A stretch of 64,000 nt of DNA from Bretschneidera sinensis. Its lineage: Eukaryota; Streptophyta; Magnoliopsida; Brassicales; Akaniaceae. This document shows, in pieces, positions 22,406 to 36,325 of the stretch (positions are counted from its first letter, which is position 1; the number at the start of each line of letters is the position of its first letter). The notes beneath the pieces were generated by a model, which saw only the letters and a program-made list of their open reading frames with translations, was not told the origin of the DNA and searched no databases. The stretch is from assembly GCA_023935145.1 (NCBI GenBank), contig CM043703.1, forward strand, positions 25,319,727 to 25,383,726. The letters are read 5' to 3'. The position numbers were made by a program, and so were the translations under genes.

Positions 22406-23884
22406 AATAAATTTAGACTACAAGTTTACCAACTATGAAATTTGTGGTTTCTAAATAAAGTGTGTTGAACACAATTTAAAGTTCATTTTTGTTGTTTGTT
22501 CACCTTGCAAATTAATGTGGTTCTGAAGGGGGTGTTTCTTGTAATTATGTCTTTATTTAAGGTTCATGGTATTGTGACCTTTGTTCCGAGTTAAAATCAA
22601 TAAACTTTTATCACCTCTCATATTGAGTTAATTTAAATTAAGAAAAAACTACTGTAATCCCACTTAGGTCTGGGGTAATGTACATTTATCACACTATGGT
22701 TTGCAAACCTACGTAAATCTCATTTGATCAATTTTGATTGTTAATTTCTATCGAAAAACATAAGATAATTAAATTGTCCACATATAATAATCAATTCTCT
22801 CTCTCCTTTATTGTGTGAGTAATTCTATTCACATTTAATTTCTCTGTCTTCTCATCTCTCTCCTCAGTATAGAAAACCCAAACTAATATCCCTATATTCA
22901 ATCAAATAATCAAACTTCTTCAGCATGACTGCACAGACAGTTTTGGCAACTGCAGCAATCCATCATAGGCTCTCTCTTATTTTTTTCTCTTTTTTCTCTC
23001 CCTCACGTCTTGATTTTCAGTTTTTTTTTTTGAACCATTTTCATTTCTTCTTTTTTCTCAATGATAATAGTTTTACTTCAAAAAGTCTAGTGTTAGTCTT
23101 AAACTTGCCTCTTTGCCATTTACGCATGTCTTGATCTACTCATTTAATTTAACAAAAATTTAGATTAAATTATATGCGAGGACTTCAACAAAAGGATCCC
23201 GTCGCAATTAGGTGTTATCAGCGGGAGAATGGCTCTAATTTTCAGTCGCAGAAAATCTAAATGTAACCCAGCCCAATCACTCGTGTACACCCTTAACTAA
23301 AGCTAACAAAAAATGTTTCTGGTTAGGTCGTTATTCAAAGTGTAATATAATACTTTTAGCCCGTTTATTTAGTATCCTATTGGGTTGGATGTACAACAAA
23401 TCTTCTAGGTGGGATTGGCCTATGTGATGGGGTATTTCTAAAAAGTTTTTTAGAGTATATACGATGGGCTCCCTAATAATTAACTATCAAAAAGTTCACG
23501 ATAAAAATTTATATTGCTTCTACGTAATTATTATCATCATTTGAGAAATACTTAATAACTGCCATTATATATTGCAACTCAAATTTATTTTTTTACGAAA
23601 TGCTTCATTAAGCCTAGACCTACAACTTTGTTTTTTTGGCTAATATGTGGAAAAGCATTTAAGAATGAGGTTCAAACCTACTTTTGGGCTGTATCTTGAA
23701 TGAGCCCCAACATATCTACCGTAGCAAAGAAGGTTACTGACCAAAGTAATAGTCATGGTATCCATCTTAAATGATATCTAATCAATTAAGACTTTATAGA
23801 ATCCAATCCATCCATATATTAAATTTATTTAATTGATTTTTTTTTTACCTATCCCTTTTCATAAACCTACACAAACAAGAAATA
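22406..23884. other. AT-rich intergenic region
   Basis: 3' flank of the terpene synthase relic. Pyrimidine-rich stretch at 22795-23060. I see no gene, RNA or clear mobile element. Confidence 0.5.
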
Positions 23885-24245
23885 TTGTTTCCACCGATGC
23901 TTTATTTGGCACATTCCAGTGCTTCCAAGCGCCGCAATGACTTTTCAACACGTTGACCAAGCGTCAATGCAAATGTCGAAATGTGTAGTGTCAAAATGCA
24001 AAAACTGATGCTTAGTCTAGGCGTCGAAATGTGTTTATCGACGCTTTAAGGTGCCAAAATACATATAGCGACACTCTAAAGCGCTGCAATAGTCCAAATA
24101 GCTTGGAATACCGAATTCAGCAGTCTCATATTGGCGCTTTAAAGCGCCACAAGGTATATATATCAGCTCTTCTAAACGCCAATATATATGCACTAAAGTT
24201 CACTTTGTGGCATTTTGAAGCGCAACTATGTGCAGTCAATTTTTT
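23885..24245 (-). mobile_element. CACTA-type subterminal repeats (GGCGCTTTAAAGCGCC family)
   Basis: Many diverged copies of GCGCTTTAAAGCGCCAC and its reverse complement. The left edge (ACAAACAAGAAATATTG near 23870) may be a decayed CACTACAAGAAA terminus. The neighbouring 24456-24692 codes on the minus strand for what looks like the transposase end, which fits a minus-strand CACTA 3' end. The related family occurs at 39496-40150. Confidence 0.55.
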
Positions 24246-24455
24246 TTAATATTTTGTTTGAAACCTTAAAAGATATTCTAATTCTTTACAACATACATAT
24301 TTCCCTATTTTTCATATGTATCTATATACATCCAAGTATTAATCAAACCCATTTCAATTCTTAAAAATTTATTTCATAAAACAAAAAATATTCATAACTA
24401 TAAAAATTCAAATGAAACCAAGTAATAAATCAAAATTCAAGTCGCAACCAATCTT

Positions 24456-24692
24456 TTAATTGTCACTAGAAGGATGGACTCTCATATGAGATACTCTATG
24501 AACAAACCCCTGCATTAAAGACTTGAGTTCATCCACTTGAGACAACACATTGCTCATCTGATCATCATGCTGACACATAAGTTCTTGAATCTGAATAGTA
24601 TGTGAGTAGAATGTTTTGCATTGATCTCTTCAATTTGAGTAGAATTTTTGGCCTGGATTTCTTTTGTTTGTATTGATCTCTGTATTGCCATC
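24456..24692 (-). pseudogene. C-terminal fragment of a CACTA (En/Spm-like) transposase
   Basis: A minus-strand frame ends with a glutamine-rich coiled segment IQIQELMCQHDDQMSNVLSQ, then VDELKSLMQGF and a short tail to a TAA. This resembles the C-termini of plant En/Spm-like transposases. The frame is broken further upstream and is cut by the LTR starting at 24693. Assignment rests on composition, length of tail and context beside CACTA-type repeats. Confidence 0.4.
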
Positions 24693-25245
24693 TGTTAGGA
24701 TTTTGGCTCAATTCCTCATAAGAAAGAATTATAATTGGTTTGGGAAAAGTGGTTTCATATTTTGTGGTTGCTTATTCTAATATGAGTGGTAATAATAGTA
24801 TCCTATATTATTGTTCTTTTCCTATTAGCATTGGGAAAATCTCCTCTATATAAGGGGGCTCCTAGAGAAAATTTGAGGCATACTCATAATTTTCATATAC
24901 ATTGTAAACTAAAGGGGTTTACTACTAGAGTTAGGATAAGAGCTTTGGGTATATTGAGGTTTTGGGTTGTCAAGTAGATATGACACTTAAAGCTAGAGCT
25001 AGGTTAAAAGTTTTTGTTGTATTGGGACTTTGGTGCAAGAGTTTGACAACTTTGTTCTTAAATAAAATAGTGGAGTTGTTGGTGGATGTAAGCAAAGAGG
25101 TTGTCGAACCATATTAATTCTTGGTGTTATTACTCTTTATTTTATTTGCCTATTTAACTGTTGTGGTTATGTTTATTTAACTGTTGTGATTATGTTTTTG
25201 CCTAAAATTTGAGTAGGTGGGATTTATTGGGGGAAAATTCCAACA
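24693..25245 (+). mobile_element. Copia-type LTR, 553 bp
   Basis: Starts TGTTAGGATT and ends TTCCAACA. A TATA-like CTATATAAGGGGG at about 24845 supports plus orientation. The next bases, AGTGGTAGCC, could be a decayed tRNA-Met primer site (TGGTATCAGAGC). Flanking five-mers do not match, so a clean solo LTR is not shown. Confidence 0.65.
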
Positions 25246-25349
25246 AGTGGTAGCCTAAATCACATCAGTATTACTATTTAACAGTTGCAAGTTCTTGTGT
25301 AACTGACAATGCATAAGCAATCACATCAGTATTACTAGAAAAAAAATAT

Positions 25350-25990
25350 TATTGTACCTCAATGGTAGCCTAGTATGTCTTCTCGGTCTATGTTTGGCAA
25401 TATTGTAAGGTTCATCCTGAATCTATTGAGCTTGTTCTTCATCCAAATTCTCACTCTGTTTAGAAATAAGCTGTGTGGAAACTGCATGGGATCTGAATCA
25501 AAACTTTTCAACTCCACATGTTGTGTGCTACTCTTACCCTAATCAAAATCATAAGCAACAAACTCCTCTTTCTTCGGGTTAAGCAGAGTTGATTCATCAA
25601 AAGTAACATCATGACTAACGAAAAATTTAGGTGACTTAAAATCAGACACTATAATCTATATCCATTCACACCATCAACATAACTAAGAAAAATGCATTTT
25701 TTAGCTCTAGGCTCTAATTTTTCATCATTACCATATGCATATGCAGAACATCCAAATATTTTTACCATAGAATAATCAAGAGGGTTACCAAAAGATACCT
25801 CATATAGGGTTTTAAACTCTATAGCTTTAGCAAATAAACGCTGTGGACACCAAATAAACGCAATGGACGCCGCCTTTTCCCAAAACTCCTTAGTCAAATC
25901 AGCATTTGAGAGCATACAGTGAGCTCTCTTCAAAAGAGTTTTGTTCATTCACTCAACAACCACATCTGTTGTGGTGTACCTCCGATTGTT
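25350..25990 (-). pseudogene. Copia pol fragment (integrase C-terminal part)
   Basis: Minus-strand codons 25948-25649 read MNKTLLKRAHCMLSNADLTK, EFWEKAASIAF and PLDYSMVKIFGCSAYAYGND, then KLEPRAKKCIFLSYVDGVNGYRL, the conserved end of Copia integrase. Codons further left in another frame continue with the expected VSHDVTFDES-type segment. Frameshifts and stops make it a relic. It runs opposite to the adjacent LTR, so the two need not belong together. Confidence 0.85.
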
Positions 25991-26952
25991 TTGTGTCTAA
26001 CAATACACTCATATTTCATATTATTGTTCATGTACATATGCATTAAATAAGATAACCGAAAGAACCGAGAAATGGCCAGTCTAATGAAACAACCGTGACA
26101 GCCGATATATGCTGGAAATAAAAAGGACACCGTGATAGCTAGTATATGCTAGAAAAATTTCATGGCAGCTAGGACAAGCTGCAAAGAAAAGAACTGGGAG
26201 GGGGCTGGTCTAAGATAATAACAACCTATCGACAGGTGGAAAGACGTTCCCATCATAATCATTCATGCATTGCATCTGTTTTAATGATTGCTTGCATTAT
26301 TGAAATGCTGAGGTGTAGTGTATTATTGTGAATTTAATTATAAACGGTTGAGTCTCACAGAAAGAGACAGTTATGGTGATAAGATTTTTGAAATGCTGAG
26401 GTGTAGTGTGTTATTGTTATAGAGATAAGAACCATCTAAATGGTAGATTTTATGATGTGAACCTCATTATGGTCTTGAGGTGAACCAATAAATAAGAGGA
26501 AGAGATTGATAGAGAATGGATATTATGGCATATGGAGTGAAAGTAAAGTGCTAGCATCAAGTATATGAGATACAAATTGTTTTAAATATTAAAATACTAT
26601 TTATCCAAATTAGTACTTTTAGTAAATTTAATTCACGGAGCTTATGAAACTCACTCCTCATTGTACAATGATTTTCAGGTAGCAGACTTAACAAATAGTT
26701 TGGTGAGTTAAGGTTCAGAAGAAGTCATTTTCTGTAAGCCACGTGCGTGTCATCATCCTCAGACTAATGAGAAAAGAAAATAAAGTAAAAATTTGTTTGT
26801 AAATATTCATGCATTTTACGTTGTAGTTAATGTTTAAAGATCATATTGAGGTAACTCCCCTGTTGAGGGTTGATGATTTATGTAAAAATTTTCTATTGGT
26901 GTTATTTATTTTTATTGTTGCATATATGTGTCGTGCTGAGATTTTCAAAATG
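25991..26952. other. intergenic region with small direct repeats
   Basis: GTGACAGCCGATATATGCTG is repeated in diverged form about 34 bases on (26095-26160). AAATGCTGAGGTGTAGTGT occurs near 26303 and 26390. No gene seen. Confidence 0.5.
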
Positions 26953-27464
26953 TGATGACACCGTCTCGGGGGTGGCCAACTCGGGATGGGTCATTACAAA
27001 TAGCGAAACGACATGTGGACATCCCATGTCTAATAGCGAGACGACATGCGAACAGAGTGGTTGGCAACTCATCACTATACCCGGACTCCCCTGCTCAGAC
27101 CTGTAAGTGTAATCACAGGAACAATGACCATTCCCAAGTAAACAATAAGGTCTTCCGGCGCGGAAGTGGGATTCCCGAGATTGCCCCCATCCCTCCCACG
27201 TGGGCAACCTCACCTATAAATCACTATAAAAGGCCCAAATTATGCCAGCACAATTCAGAATCTAATTTTAACTCATTCACTAAACACACTAGACATCATT
27301 CACCCTCTCCATTTTTTTTAAGACATTACACTGACAAGAGCGTCGGAGTGTCCACGGAGGCATCACCCCCTCTATTCCGGCGACCCTCTAGTTCATCATT
27401 TTCTTTCTGTGCAGGGCATTGAAGTGTTCACCTCCAACTCAGCGACACGTTTTCGGCATCAACA
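26953..27464 (+). mobile_element. LTR, probably solo, 512 bp
   Basis: Starts TGATGACACC and ends GGCATCAACA. It has a TATA-like CTATAAAAGGCCC at about 27225 and the GTCGGAGTGTCC / GAGGCATC wording also found in the LTRs ending at 14858 and 39275. Flanks are AAATG and AAATT, a four-of-five target duplication. The start is less certain than the end. Confidence 0.6.
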
Positions 27465-30400
27465 AAATTGTTTGGAATAAATGAAGATTTAAAAAAAAAG
27501 GGAGGAGGAAGAGAGAAGAATGAGAGATAGAAAGAGGGAGAAATAAAAAATATTTTGGTCAAAATAACATTTTACTCTTCATTTTATGGAATTTATTTGT
27601 AAATTCTATTAATTTTGATAGAATTTGCAATAAGTTAACTCAATTCCATATTAAATTCATTTCAAAATTAATTCAATAGTTTTTTTTTTTTAAACATAAT
27701 AAATATAGAATTATAAATGACTTTCATAAAACTTATAAAATTGATTTGTACCAAGCACAGTCTTAGTTTCTCTCCTGCTCTTTTCATTTGAGCGAAAAAT
27801 GATGAAAATTCAAGTGAAGCATCGCAAAGAACTGATGAAAGCAAAGAGTTTCTCTACAATTATTTAAGCACTTCACGAATTGACGAAATTTCTCAGAAGA
27901 TTTTTCAAATTTACAATCTCCAATCCAAAATCAATCGCTTTGTTCACCTTTTTTATTTCGCCTCCATAGCTATCCAAAAGGTTCACTTACATAATTACAT
28001 CAAATAATTTCTTCACCACCTGCATTTTCAATCCAAAAATAATTTGTTGATTTTAGATTTGCATTTTCATTCTTTCACCTGGTTTACCTCCTTTTGAGAG
28101 ATCATATGCAAAGCATAGAGAAATCAGTCATGGAAAATTACTACTTATTTAATGATAGTTGAAGGATTTTAAAGGGAAATAGAGGGAAGGAGTTAGTGAA
28201 AGAGTGTTTGACCTACTTATTCGAGTTAGTTGATATCTTTTATAAAAGATTTTTTTAGTGTTTCAATACTTTCAGTTCAAACTTAACTAATGGTCAAATT
28301 TGATTAAAGAATGTATGTACAAGTTTTGATAACAGTGTCTTTTTCTGTAGATTTATTACGCTATGTAAAGGAAAAAGTAATTTTCCAATGATTTTATATA
28401 AAAAAAAATAAATAACTTTTTGTTTGCAAATATCGCGAAGATCATGAAAGACTAGGTCAAGCTTGGTCCTCAAGTTATGTTGTCAACGAGATTTCAAGCC
28501 GACTTTCTCCACAGTGGCCGACAAGATTGAGTCAGACTGACTGCTAACTTCAGTTCACACCAATGGAACCCAACCCATCAATCTTTCAGGCCTAACTTCA
28601 TGTTGGGCTTTAAATAGAGGCCCATAAAACCTTCAACTAGGTCATTTATCAACCTTTTTTCTATTTTACGGCCCCAACTCAGAAGCATCAATACTAAACC
28701 TGTTGGGTCGAACAAACCTAGCCAATCAATCTTAACCCATATCTGGCCCGGTCTCATCTGACCACTACATCTTTTGGTTTCGCGTAAAAATGGAGGGCTT
28801 GACCTATTATTTTGTGACATATCATAGTGTTGATAGAAATGTCATTTCCTTTTTCAATTGTTTTTTAAGGAATTAAATCAATTCAAGCTCATGAAATCTT
28901 TGCCACAAACAAACTTTTTTTTCTTTGAATTTTTGCTTTCGAGTGTGATTTATCGATTATAAAAATTGTGAATTAAAATTCACATTACATATAGATTTCG
29001 ATTATAAATAATCCAATTAAATTTTAAATTTTAAGCTATCCAAATTCATGTGTAAAAACGTTGTATTACATGCTTTATTTCATAATTTTTAGAACATAAA
29101 AATCGAACTCTCGAATTTGAATCATTTTCATTTAAAAATTAAAATGAATGTCTAAGTATATATAAAAAAATTATCAAATTTATAATAAAATTAAATATTG
29201 TATAATCAAATTACTATATGTTATTCAGCCACAATATGAACTTACTTTTATTTTAATTTTGAAAATGGAAAAAGTCTAAATCCCGTGTTCGCTGCTTTCT
29301 TGGCATTTTGCGTTTTTTATGCGGATACATGTTATTATTAATTCATGTCCTGTGAAACTCTCTTGTAGTGCCTTATTTCGACCTTTCTTTTAGGTCATAC
29401 ACCCATAGTAACAGAGAAAACATAAAAAATTAAATCAACTTTGATCGCTAATGCTGACCTAACTCAGACAATGTGTATCGGTCTGTTATTACATCAAACA
29501 TTGTCTAAGTGGAAGGTAGTTATCAAGTGCACTCACAATAATGCATGCCAAGTACTTATCTAGGATTAGAAGAGCATGCATGTGGGTTGTCCATGTTTAT
29601 GTCTTTACTTTTAATTGGAAAACATTAAGGGAAGGGCAGTGGCCAAAAGCGACACATACAAATCAAATTAATTAAATAAATAAATAGAAAAAATCACCAT
29701 TTTTTAATTTTATTTATTTTTGTGTTGATTTTATCAATTAGAATTTATAACTTATAATTATTGAATAAATATAATAAAATTAATAATTGCACTTGCCTAT
29801 TTGAAAGTATTAAAATATTTTTTTAATCAAACGACTATCGATTATAAATGACAATAAGCTCTAATTAATAAAATCAATATTTTTTTTTATTAAAGCGATA
29901 GATAAGCACAATTATACGATGATTCAATCACAAATTTAAACACATATTATCACGAGAAATAACTAACTCATGAATTAAAAAAATGATAAATTACAAATAC
30001 CTAGAGGTTTGAGGGCAATCACTATTACTTACTTATAGTTTCAGAAATGATAAAAACTTATTTGAGAATTGTGGGGTTATTACAATAATAACCTACTTTC
30101 GTTAGTCAATGTTAAATTATTTTTTCAAACGTGTAAAAAATATGTAAGTATCCCATTAGATGAGATGACAAAACTAAAATTCTATTCAAATATGAGAATT
30201 TTGATGGGTATAATTGAATTGAAAACAATTTTTCCCAGAGACCGAAAAGTAGAGAGAGGGTATAATTAATGGGTCTGATTGATACAATGGCCAAATTGAT
30301 GATGATGGCGATGGTTGTGGTGGTGGGAATCACAATAATAAGCACAATAGAGGCATAAACGACGACTTGTACATCAAAGCTCGTGCCATGCTTCGACTAC

Positions 30401-31379
30401 TTGAATGATACAACTACACCACCAGATATCTGCAGCAACCTAATCAAAGAAACAGTGGAAAATGAGCGTGTCGACCTCTACAACCTCTGTTGTTGAGTTG
30501 GAACTTTTACTTTCTTACTTAACTGAGAAACCTTAACTTTGTAAAACATGTGTTTCTAATTTCCTTTTTTTTTTTTTTCTCCATCCCATTTCTTGATAAT
30601 TGAATGGAAATTTAATGTGAATCACTGTATATGAAATCAACATGAACTGATTTTGATATCTTGGTTCAATCAAAGCGTGAGATTTGATAAAAAAATTTGA
30701 GAATTTAAGGTTTATTAAGAAATGATTGAGAGAGAGACCATGTATGGAAGAGAGATGAAGGAGAGGAAAAGAGTGTTTACGTTTTAGCATTTATGTCAGG
30801 TAATTTTGATTTTTTATCAGTTTCATCAAAAGTTAATAAGATCTATTAAGTCAAAACCTTAAAATTTCAGGACCTCAAAGGCGTTGATAGAATATTGTAA
30901 TTGCCATAAGCTTTCCCTAGAGACCCCACATGAATTATTTTAATACATGTGGGTCTGCCTATTTTTGGTTCGGTACGTGGACAAGGAGGGAAAGGAAGGA
31001 CCAGTTATCTTTCAAGTTACATCAATGATATAACCCTACACTTTCTGCAGAGAACCACAGCCAATTCAAAATCCATAAATTATATGTCCGCATTCGACAA
31101 ATTAATCACCACCACTAGCAAATACTGTACCTGGCCGATGTCGACCCTATACTGATTCGATTTTATCGATACACGTAGACTTGGCAAATGCTCTCCAATC
31201 ATGCAAGTGCTCAAGCTACTTTGGCTTAGCAGTTGTTTTAGTTGAGAGCATTATTAGAGCAACTTTTAAACTTGTCACCGATTATACCGGTTTATAACAT
31301 TCGATTAAATGATTAGTAATTAAACCGATAATTTTATATTTGTCGTTTGGTTTATAGTTTACATATTTAAAATAATTTT
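27465..31379. other. AT-rich intergenic region
   Basis: No supported gene. A CTCTTGTAGTG word at 29364-29374 could be a CACTA terminus. Positions 28440-28800 are less AT-rich but code for nothing recognisable. Long A/T tracts are common. Confidence 0.5.
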
Positions 31380-31900
31380 TGAGAAAACAATCATAAAGAT
31401 AAGAGATTGCAAATACAGGATTTATGGTTCGACAATTCAAATCCTCCCAAGCTTGCATTCACTTTTTTCAAAGACTTTACAAAGTTGACCAACAACAACC
31501 TTAACCAGTGTTTTGCGAGATCACACTTAACTCGATGTTTTACAACATCAAACTATCAACTAGTGTTTTATGTCTTACACTTAAAAATCATCTATTAACT
31601 TTATACAGGTACAGTGGTTTACAATTCCTCGTAAAGGATTGATTTATAAATGTAAGTGCTATCATGTTAAGGAGATAAAATAACTTAACAAGGCTCAAAT
31701 ACTCTTTACATTGATTAATGCAAGAGTGACGCGTTAAAAGTTATAAATGATGTAGCATTAACTTATTTATAGCCCGGGATACTATTAGTTATGGGAAACA
31801 AACTAGTATGAGTATTAAACACTCATTATACGCATATGAAATATTTAAAAAATTAGACGTTGGAGCATATGCCTTGACATACCCGGTTATTTGCGTCAAT
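31380..31900 (-). mobile_element. possible degraded LTR
   Basis: On the minus strand there is GGGCTATAAATAAG near 31770 (TATA-like), then wording resembling LTR R-U5 with CGAACCATAAATCCTG near 31420. No ends or coding region are defined. Confidence 0.25.
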
Positions 31901-34632
31901 GTAAATAAGGGTTTGGGTAAGAACTTAAATAATTAAGTTAACATAAGCTCAAAGTTAGGTCGACGTGAGTAAACCAAAAATATTATTGAACTCTCTGTTT
32001 TATTAGGTCAACGTAATTTTTATTTAAATCAACGCAACTCGAAAGTTTCTCAACAGAAATTACTGTAAATCAGATTGATGTAAGTATTCATTTACATTGA
32101 CACGATTTATGAGTTTTGCCTAAAATCTTTTTAAGTTCAATTTTATGCATTTAAATGATCAAGTAATCGAGTCAAACATAAATTAAATACTTCTTTAACG
32201 TGCATAAGTCCTACGGCCTAAAACATATTAGATGAATTCCAATTGCATTGATTCAACCTAAATTTTTTTTGATAGTCTGGAATATATGCATTTAGCTTAA
32301 AAACCTATTGAATAGAAAAAAATATTGATATTTTTTGTGACTATTAATCTAGACAAAAAACGAAAAATGATATTTTTAATCTCTTCTGCTAATCATGTTT
32401 AAATAAATAGATTTAATTAAATAATTGCATATTTCTTAATTAATCATTTTCTTCCCAGATTAATCGTCATGTGATATCATATACTACATTCACATGCGTT
32501 ACAAGTGTGTTTAAATTTGACTTAAAATGTATTTTTAAGTCGAAAGGATTTATTGAAGATTTTTAAAAGTATGAAATTGAAATTGATGCAATTAAAAATG
32601 GTGACGTAAATTGAGATTAAACTGAAAATGTAATGATACTGCAAGAAATAATCCCTAAAATTTGATATCCATTGAAAAAAAATAATGAATCAAGCTTTAA
32701 GAACAGAAGATTCCAAAAACTAAATGATTATGCTTAAAATTATTTGTGAAGAGCCTTCCAAAAGGGCTACTTTTACTCCCATGTAACTGCGACATATATT
32801 TATGCTTATATGTTATCATTATAGCAAAAAGTTGAAGAAAATGAAAAGTAAAGATTAGAATCTTAGTCCTCATTAGCAATCTATAATTAGATAAGCCCAA
32901 TTGTTGTTGGTTAGTCAAATCCAGATCACCTGATTACAGACAAAAAAATTAAAATTGATTCGACCCCCCTATAAGGCTGTCCTCTTCGAACTTCAGTGTC
33001 GAAATAATCGAACAAATATATTTTGGAAAACTAAGGATGGTAATTATCTATATAGCACCCTTGAGAAATTTTAATTTTTATTTACATAGTTAGTAATTAA
33101 ATTTTATTTAAAATTTTTATAGTAAAAAAATCTATTTTTTTACTCTACCATCATACCAAACAAATTAAAAAAAATAAAGAATTAGAGAGAATTACTTTAC
33201 ATTGTTTAACCTAAATATACAATGAATATTTTTTTTATTATTTTAAAAAGGCTATAGTGATGTTACTTTTTTTTTTTGAATTCTTGTGTATCGATTTTTT
33301 ATAATGTAAAAGAAAAATATGAAAAAACTTAGGAACATTTGTTTTGTCATTCACTACCGTTTGATTTACACTAAAATCAATTAGTGGAAAATGAAGTACA
33401 TATTATGTTTGATATATTGAGTGTAAAATGTTTCACATTAAAAATTATTTTACATCAAAATTAATTTTTTTTAAATGACTTACGAAGTTTCTTTCAATAA
33501 ATCATTTTAATTTTGTTTGGACTATCAGTAGAAATAATTTATGATTTTTAAAGTGTTTTATGGTAAAACAATAATGAAAACAAGTTTTCTAAGATAAATT
33601 TAATTTCTTAAAAATAAAAACTATTTCATAAACCCTAATAAAGGTGTTTGCTCAAACTTCTGTTTATAGAAAATATAAATTATTTTATAAATCCGTTTAT
33701 TTATGGATAAATGAAAAATAACTATTCTTGATTCTGATCTCTTGACCTAGATTGGATCCCCACTTTGCCAATGGAACAAAAGAAATAGCCATTTCTTTAT
33801 AAAACGATACAATTTTTTCACTTTCCTAAAAATTTATCTCTAAGCAGTTAAACCATTAAATTTTCTCCTCATTAATTTTCATATTTTCCTTCTTTTATTT
33901 TAAGACTTCAAGCAAACAAAAGCAATTTAATTAAAAGTTAATTTCACTTGAAAATCATTTTACATAAAAGGGTTTTACATTTTAATATGTTTTACTGAAA
34001 ACAATGGAAACCTACTTTGACAATCCAACTACTTGTTGGTTTGATATCGCAAAAAATCTTTAAAAATTAAATAATTGAATTTATTGAATTACCTAATTAC
34101 TCTATGTTTGTTAAAGATAAATTTGACTTCTTCGTGACATTTTGATCATAAATAATTTGGCACAATGCTAACTTGTGTTTAAAGTGTTGCAAGTTAGTAC
34201 CTCTAAAAACTCATTATTAAACTAGGGATTTTTTTTGAACATTTTAAGAAAACTCAAAACAAAAAAGTCAAAGCAATACACTAATCAGAAGCCCATTCAC
34301 AGAGGTGGTGGTGCGTGCGATGCACATGGGCTCCTCTGATGGTGATTTTTGCCACTAAATTTTTCGGATAAACTAGATGAATCTTTTTCAACTCCGTGTA
34401 AATGGTAATTCATCAAATAGTGAATGTAAAAGTGCAAGTCGAGTCCCTCAACTCATATGGTTGGTGTGTTAGTTAGAGTGATCGATCGAATGTATAGCGA
34501 TAAATCCAATGTTGGAATATAGATCTCGTAATGAATAGTTATATGTGATATTTTTATGAGAACATCCTGGGATCTTGATTGATAATTACTTTATAAACAA
34601 TTATCACTCCAGTTTTTTTTGGTGTTTTTAAA
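31901..34632. other. AT-rich intergenic region
   Basis: I see no gene, RNA gene or clear transposon. Base composition is very AT-rich throughout, with a few 20-30 base stretches of higher GC near 34290. Confidence 0.5.
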
Positions 34633-34935
34633 ATGTTTGGATGGGTATACCTCAACCATTATTATATTTTTAGAACTTCATTTAACAAACTAACTGCATT
34701 GAGCTTGCCAGGCGAACACACAATCACCACTCCTTCCATTCCTATCGACAAGAGCATGCTAATTGGGGCCCAACAATTTGCTGACTGCAGTGATAATTCT
34801 CCTGTTTGGAAAAGGAATAATTATGAGGTGGTGGACAGCACTCTCTCTCATCCTGGTAAGTTCGATCTTGGAGCTCAGAACAACAGGTGGAAATCATTAG
34901 TTGGTTGCATGGGGGATTCTTTGATTCAATTATAA
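34633..34935 (+). CDS. unidentified small ORF or gene fragment
   Basis: A 100-codon frame whose residues from about 23 on (LSLPGEHTITTPSIPIDKSM and GAQQFADCSDNSPVWKRNNY) have protein-like composition, unlike its AT-rich surroundings. It contains three cysteines and no recognisable motif or membrane segment. The first 22 residues look like translated non-coding sequence, so this could be one exon of a lost gene entering near 34690. No family is assigned. Confidence 0.25.
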   Translation: MFGWVYLNHYYIFRTSFNKLTALSLPGEHTITTPSIPIDKSMLIGAQQFADCSDNSPVWKRNNYEVVDSTLSHPGKFDLGAQNNRWKSLVGCMGDSLIQL

Positions 34936-35058
34936 TACGAAGAAGAAAAGTGATCTCTTTTTGTCTCTAAACTTTTAGTTTCTCGGTCTTTCCCTATCAG
35001 TTACACGGCCAATCCTTGGTCGATCGGTCCCACTCCCGTATTCCAAATTCTCTGCACA

Positions 35059-35230
35059 TGATGTAAAATGGAGTAATGAGACACGGCCAATCAACCGTTC
35101 GATATCAGTCGCCGTCTCTCGGCTGTCCACAGTTATACTCATTGATTCGATGGATGTAAAATGGAGTAATGAGACACGGCCAATCAACCGTTGATATCAG
35201 TTGCCGTCTTTTGGCTGTCCACAGTTATAA
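35059..35230. repeat. 93-bp tandem duplication
   Basis: GATGTAAAATGGAGTAATGAG followed by ACACGGCCAATCAACCGTT and GGCTGTCCACAGTTATA occurs twice, with a partial related copy upstream from about 35000 (ACGGCCAATC, GGTCGATCGG). Confidence 0.9.
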
Positions 35231-36136
35231 CAAGAGCCATTGATTGGATGAAGAGTTATATGGGGCTCTAATTCGAACTCTAGTTGACCAAATTCTACAG
35301 ATGTGGCTTTAAATTAAATTTCTCGAGAAAACAATATAATGATTTCTTTGACAATTTTAATAGTCTCACAATATATATTAATAAGTTACTATCAAAGTTT
35401 TACTTAGGTGATTGAGGTTTGTTTTTCTCGTCAAGAATATTTGAGTTCGAGTTCTCTCGTTACATTGAAGTAAGACAAACTTTATCTGATTATTTGGTAT
35501 GAATTAATATTTGTATTTAATCAATTTATAAAGGCACCCACACAACATTAATAAGAACTCTATTATCTTCTTTCAATATTTTTTTCAAAATGAAAAAAAT
35601 ATATTATAAGTTACATATTTTGATGTACATTAGTGTTTTCACGTATCTTTAAATTGTATAATGAAGATGAATAAAGGAAATAATAACACAATGATTGATT
35701 GAAAGAAAGCTAAAAGGAGATGAAAGAAAAATAAGAAAAATATTTGGATTAAACCCCAAATCTGATCAAGCGACATTGAAGACCCAATTAAAATAGAGAG
35801 GTTTTGATCGGGTTAAGGTGAACTCGTTCTAACCACAGCTTGATCGGTATTGGTATTTTCTTGGTTCATAATTTAGGTATGAGTCCCAAAGTTACTTACT
35901 GTGAAGAATAAGCTTCTTGGTGAGCAAATAATTTGAAGAGCAAGCAACTTGGTGGGTAAGTTATTAAATGCTATAAATATGAGCATCAAGAAAGGTAGTC
36001 TCTCACCTTATTCCTAAAGCAATAATAACTGGCCAGATATAGAGTGTAGCAAACACCAATATAACTTTTAAAACGGGTTTTACAGGGATCTAAGGGTTGA
36101 GTGAACATTGGGTGTATCGCGGTTTGAGTTGTGAGA
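35231..36136. other. AT-rich intergenic region
   Basis: No gene or repeat family recognised. Confidence 0.5.
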
Positions 36137-36325
36137 TTGGGGAGAGTTTTCACACAATTTTGTCTAAAAAAATGATGAACTGTTTGGGAATAGTTTTCAC
36201 ATAGTTTTATCTAGAAAAATCTTGTACTATTTGACAAGAGTTTTCATACAGTTTTGTTTAGAAAATTGTATACTATTTGGCAAGAGTTTTCAGAGGGTTT
36301 CGTTTAGAAAAAATGTGTATTGTGG
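36137..36325. repeat. tandem repeat of about 55-60 bp, four copies
   Basis: Each copy contains GAGTTTTCACACAGTTTTGT followed by TAGAAAAA and TACTATTTGG. Copies are diverged. A run of about 20 A at 36492-36511 follows 170 bases later, possibly the tail of a retroposed sequence. Confidence 0.85.

Noticed and set aside
28578..28820. 80-codon minus-strand ORF
   Set aside because: No recognisable domain, no codon pattern different from flanks, and no neighbouring exon.
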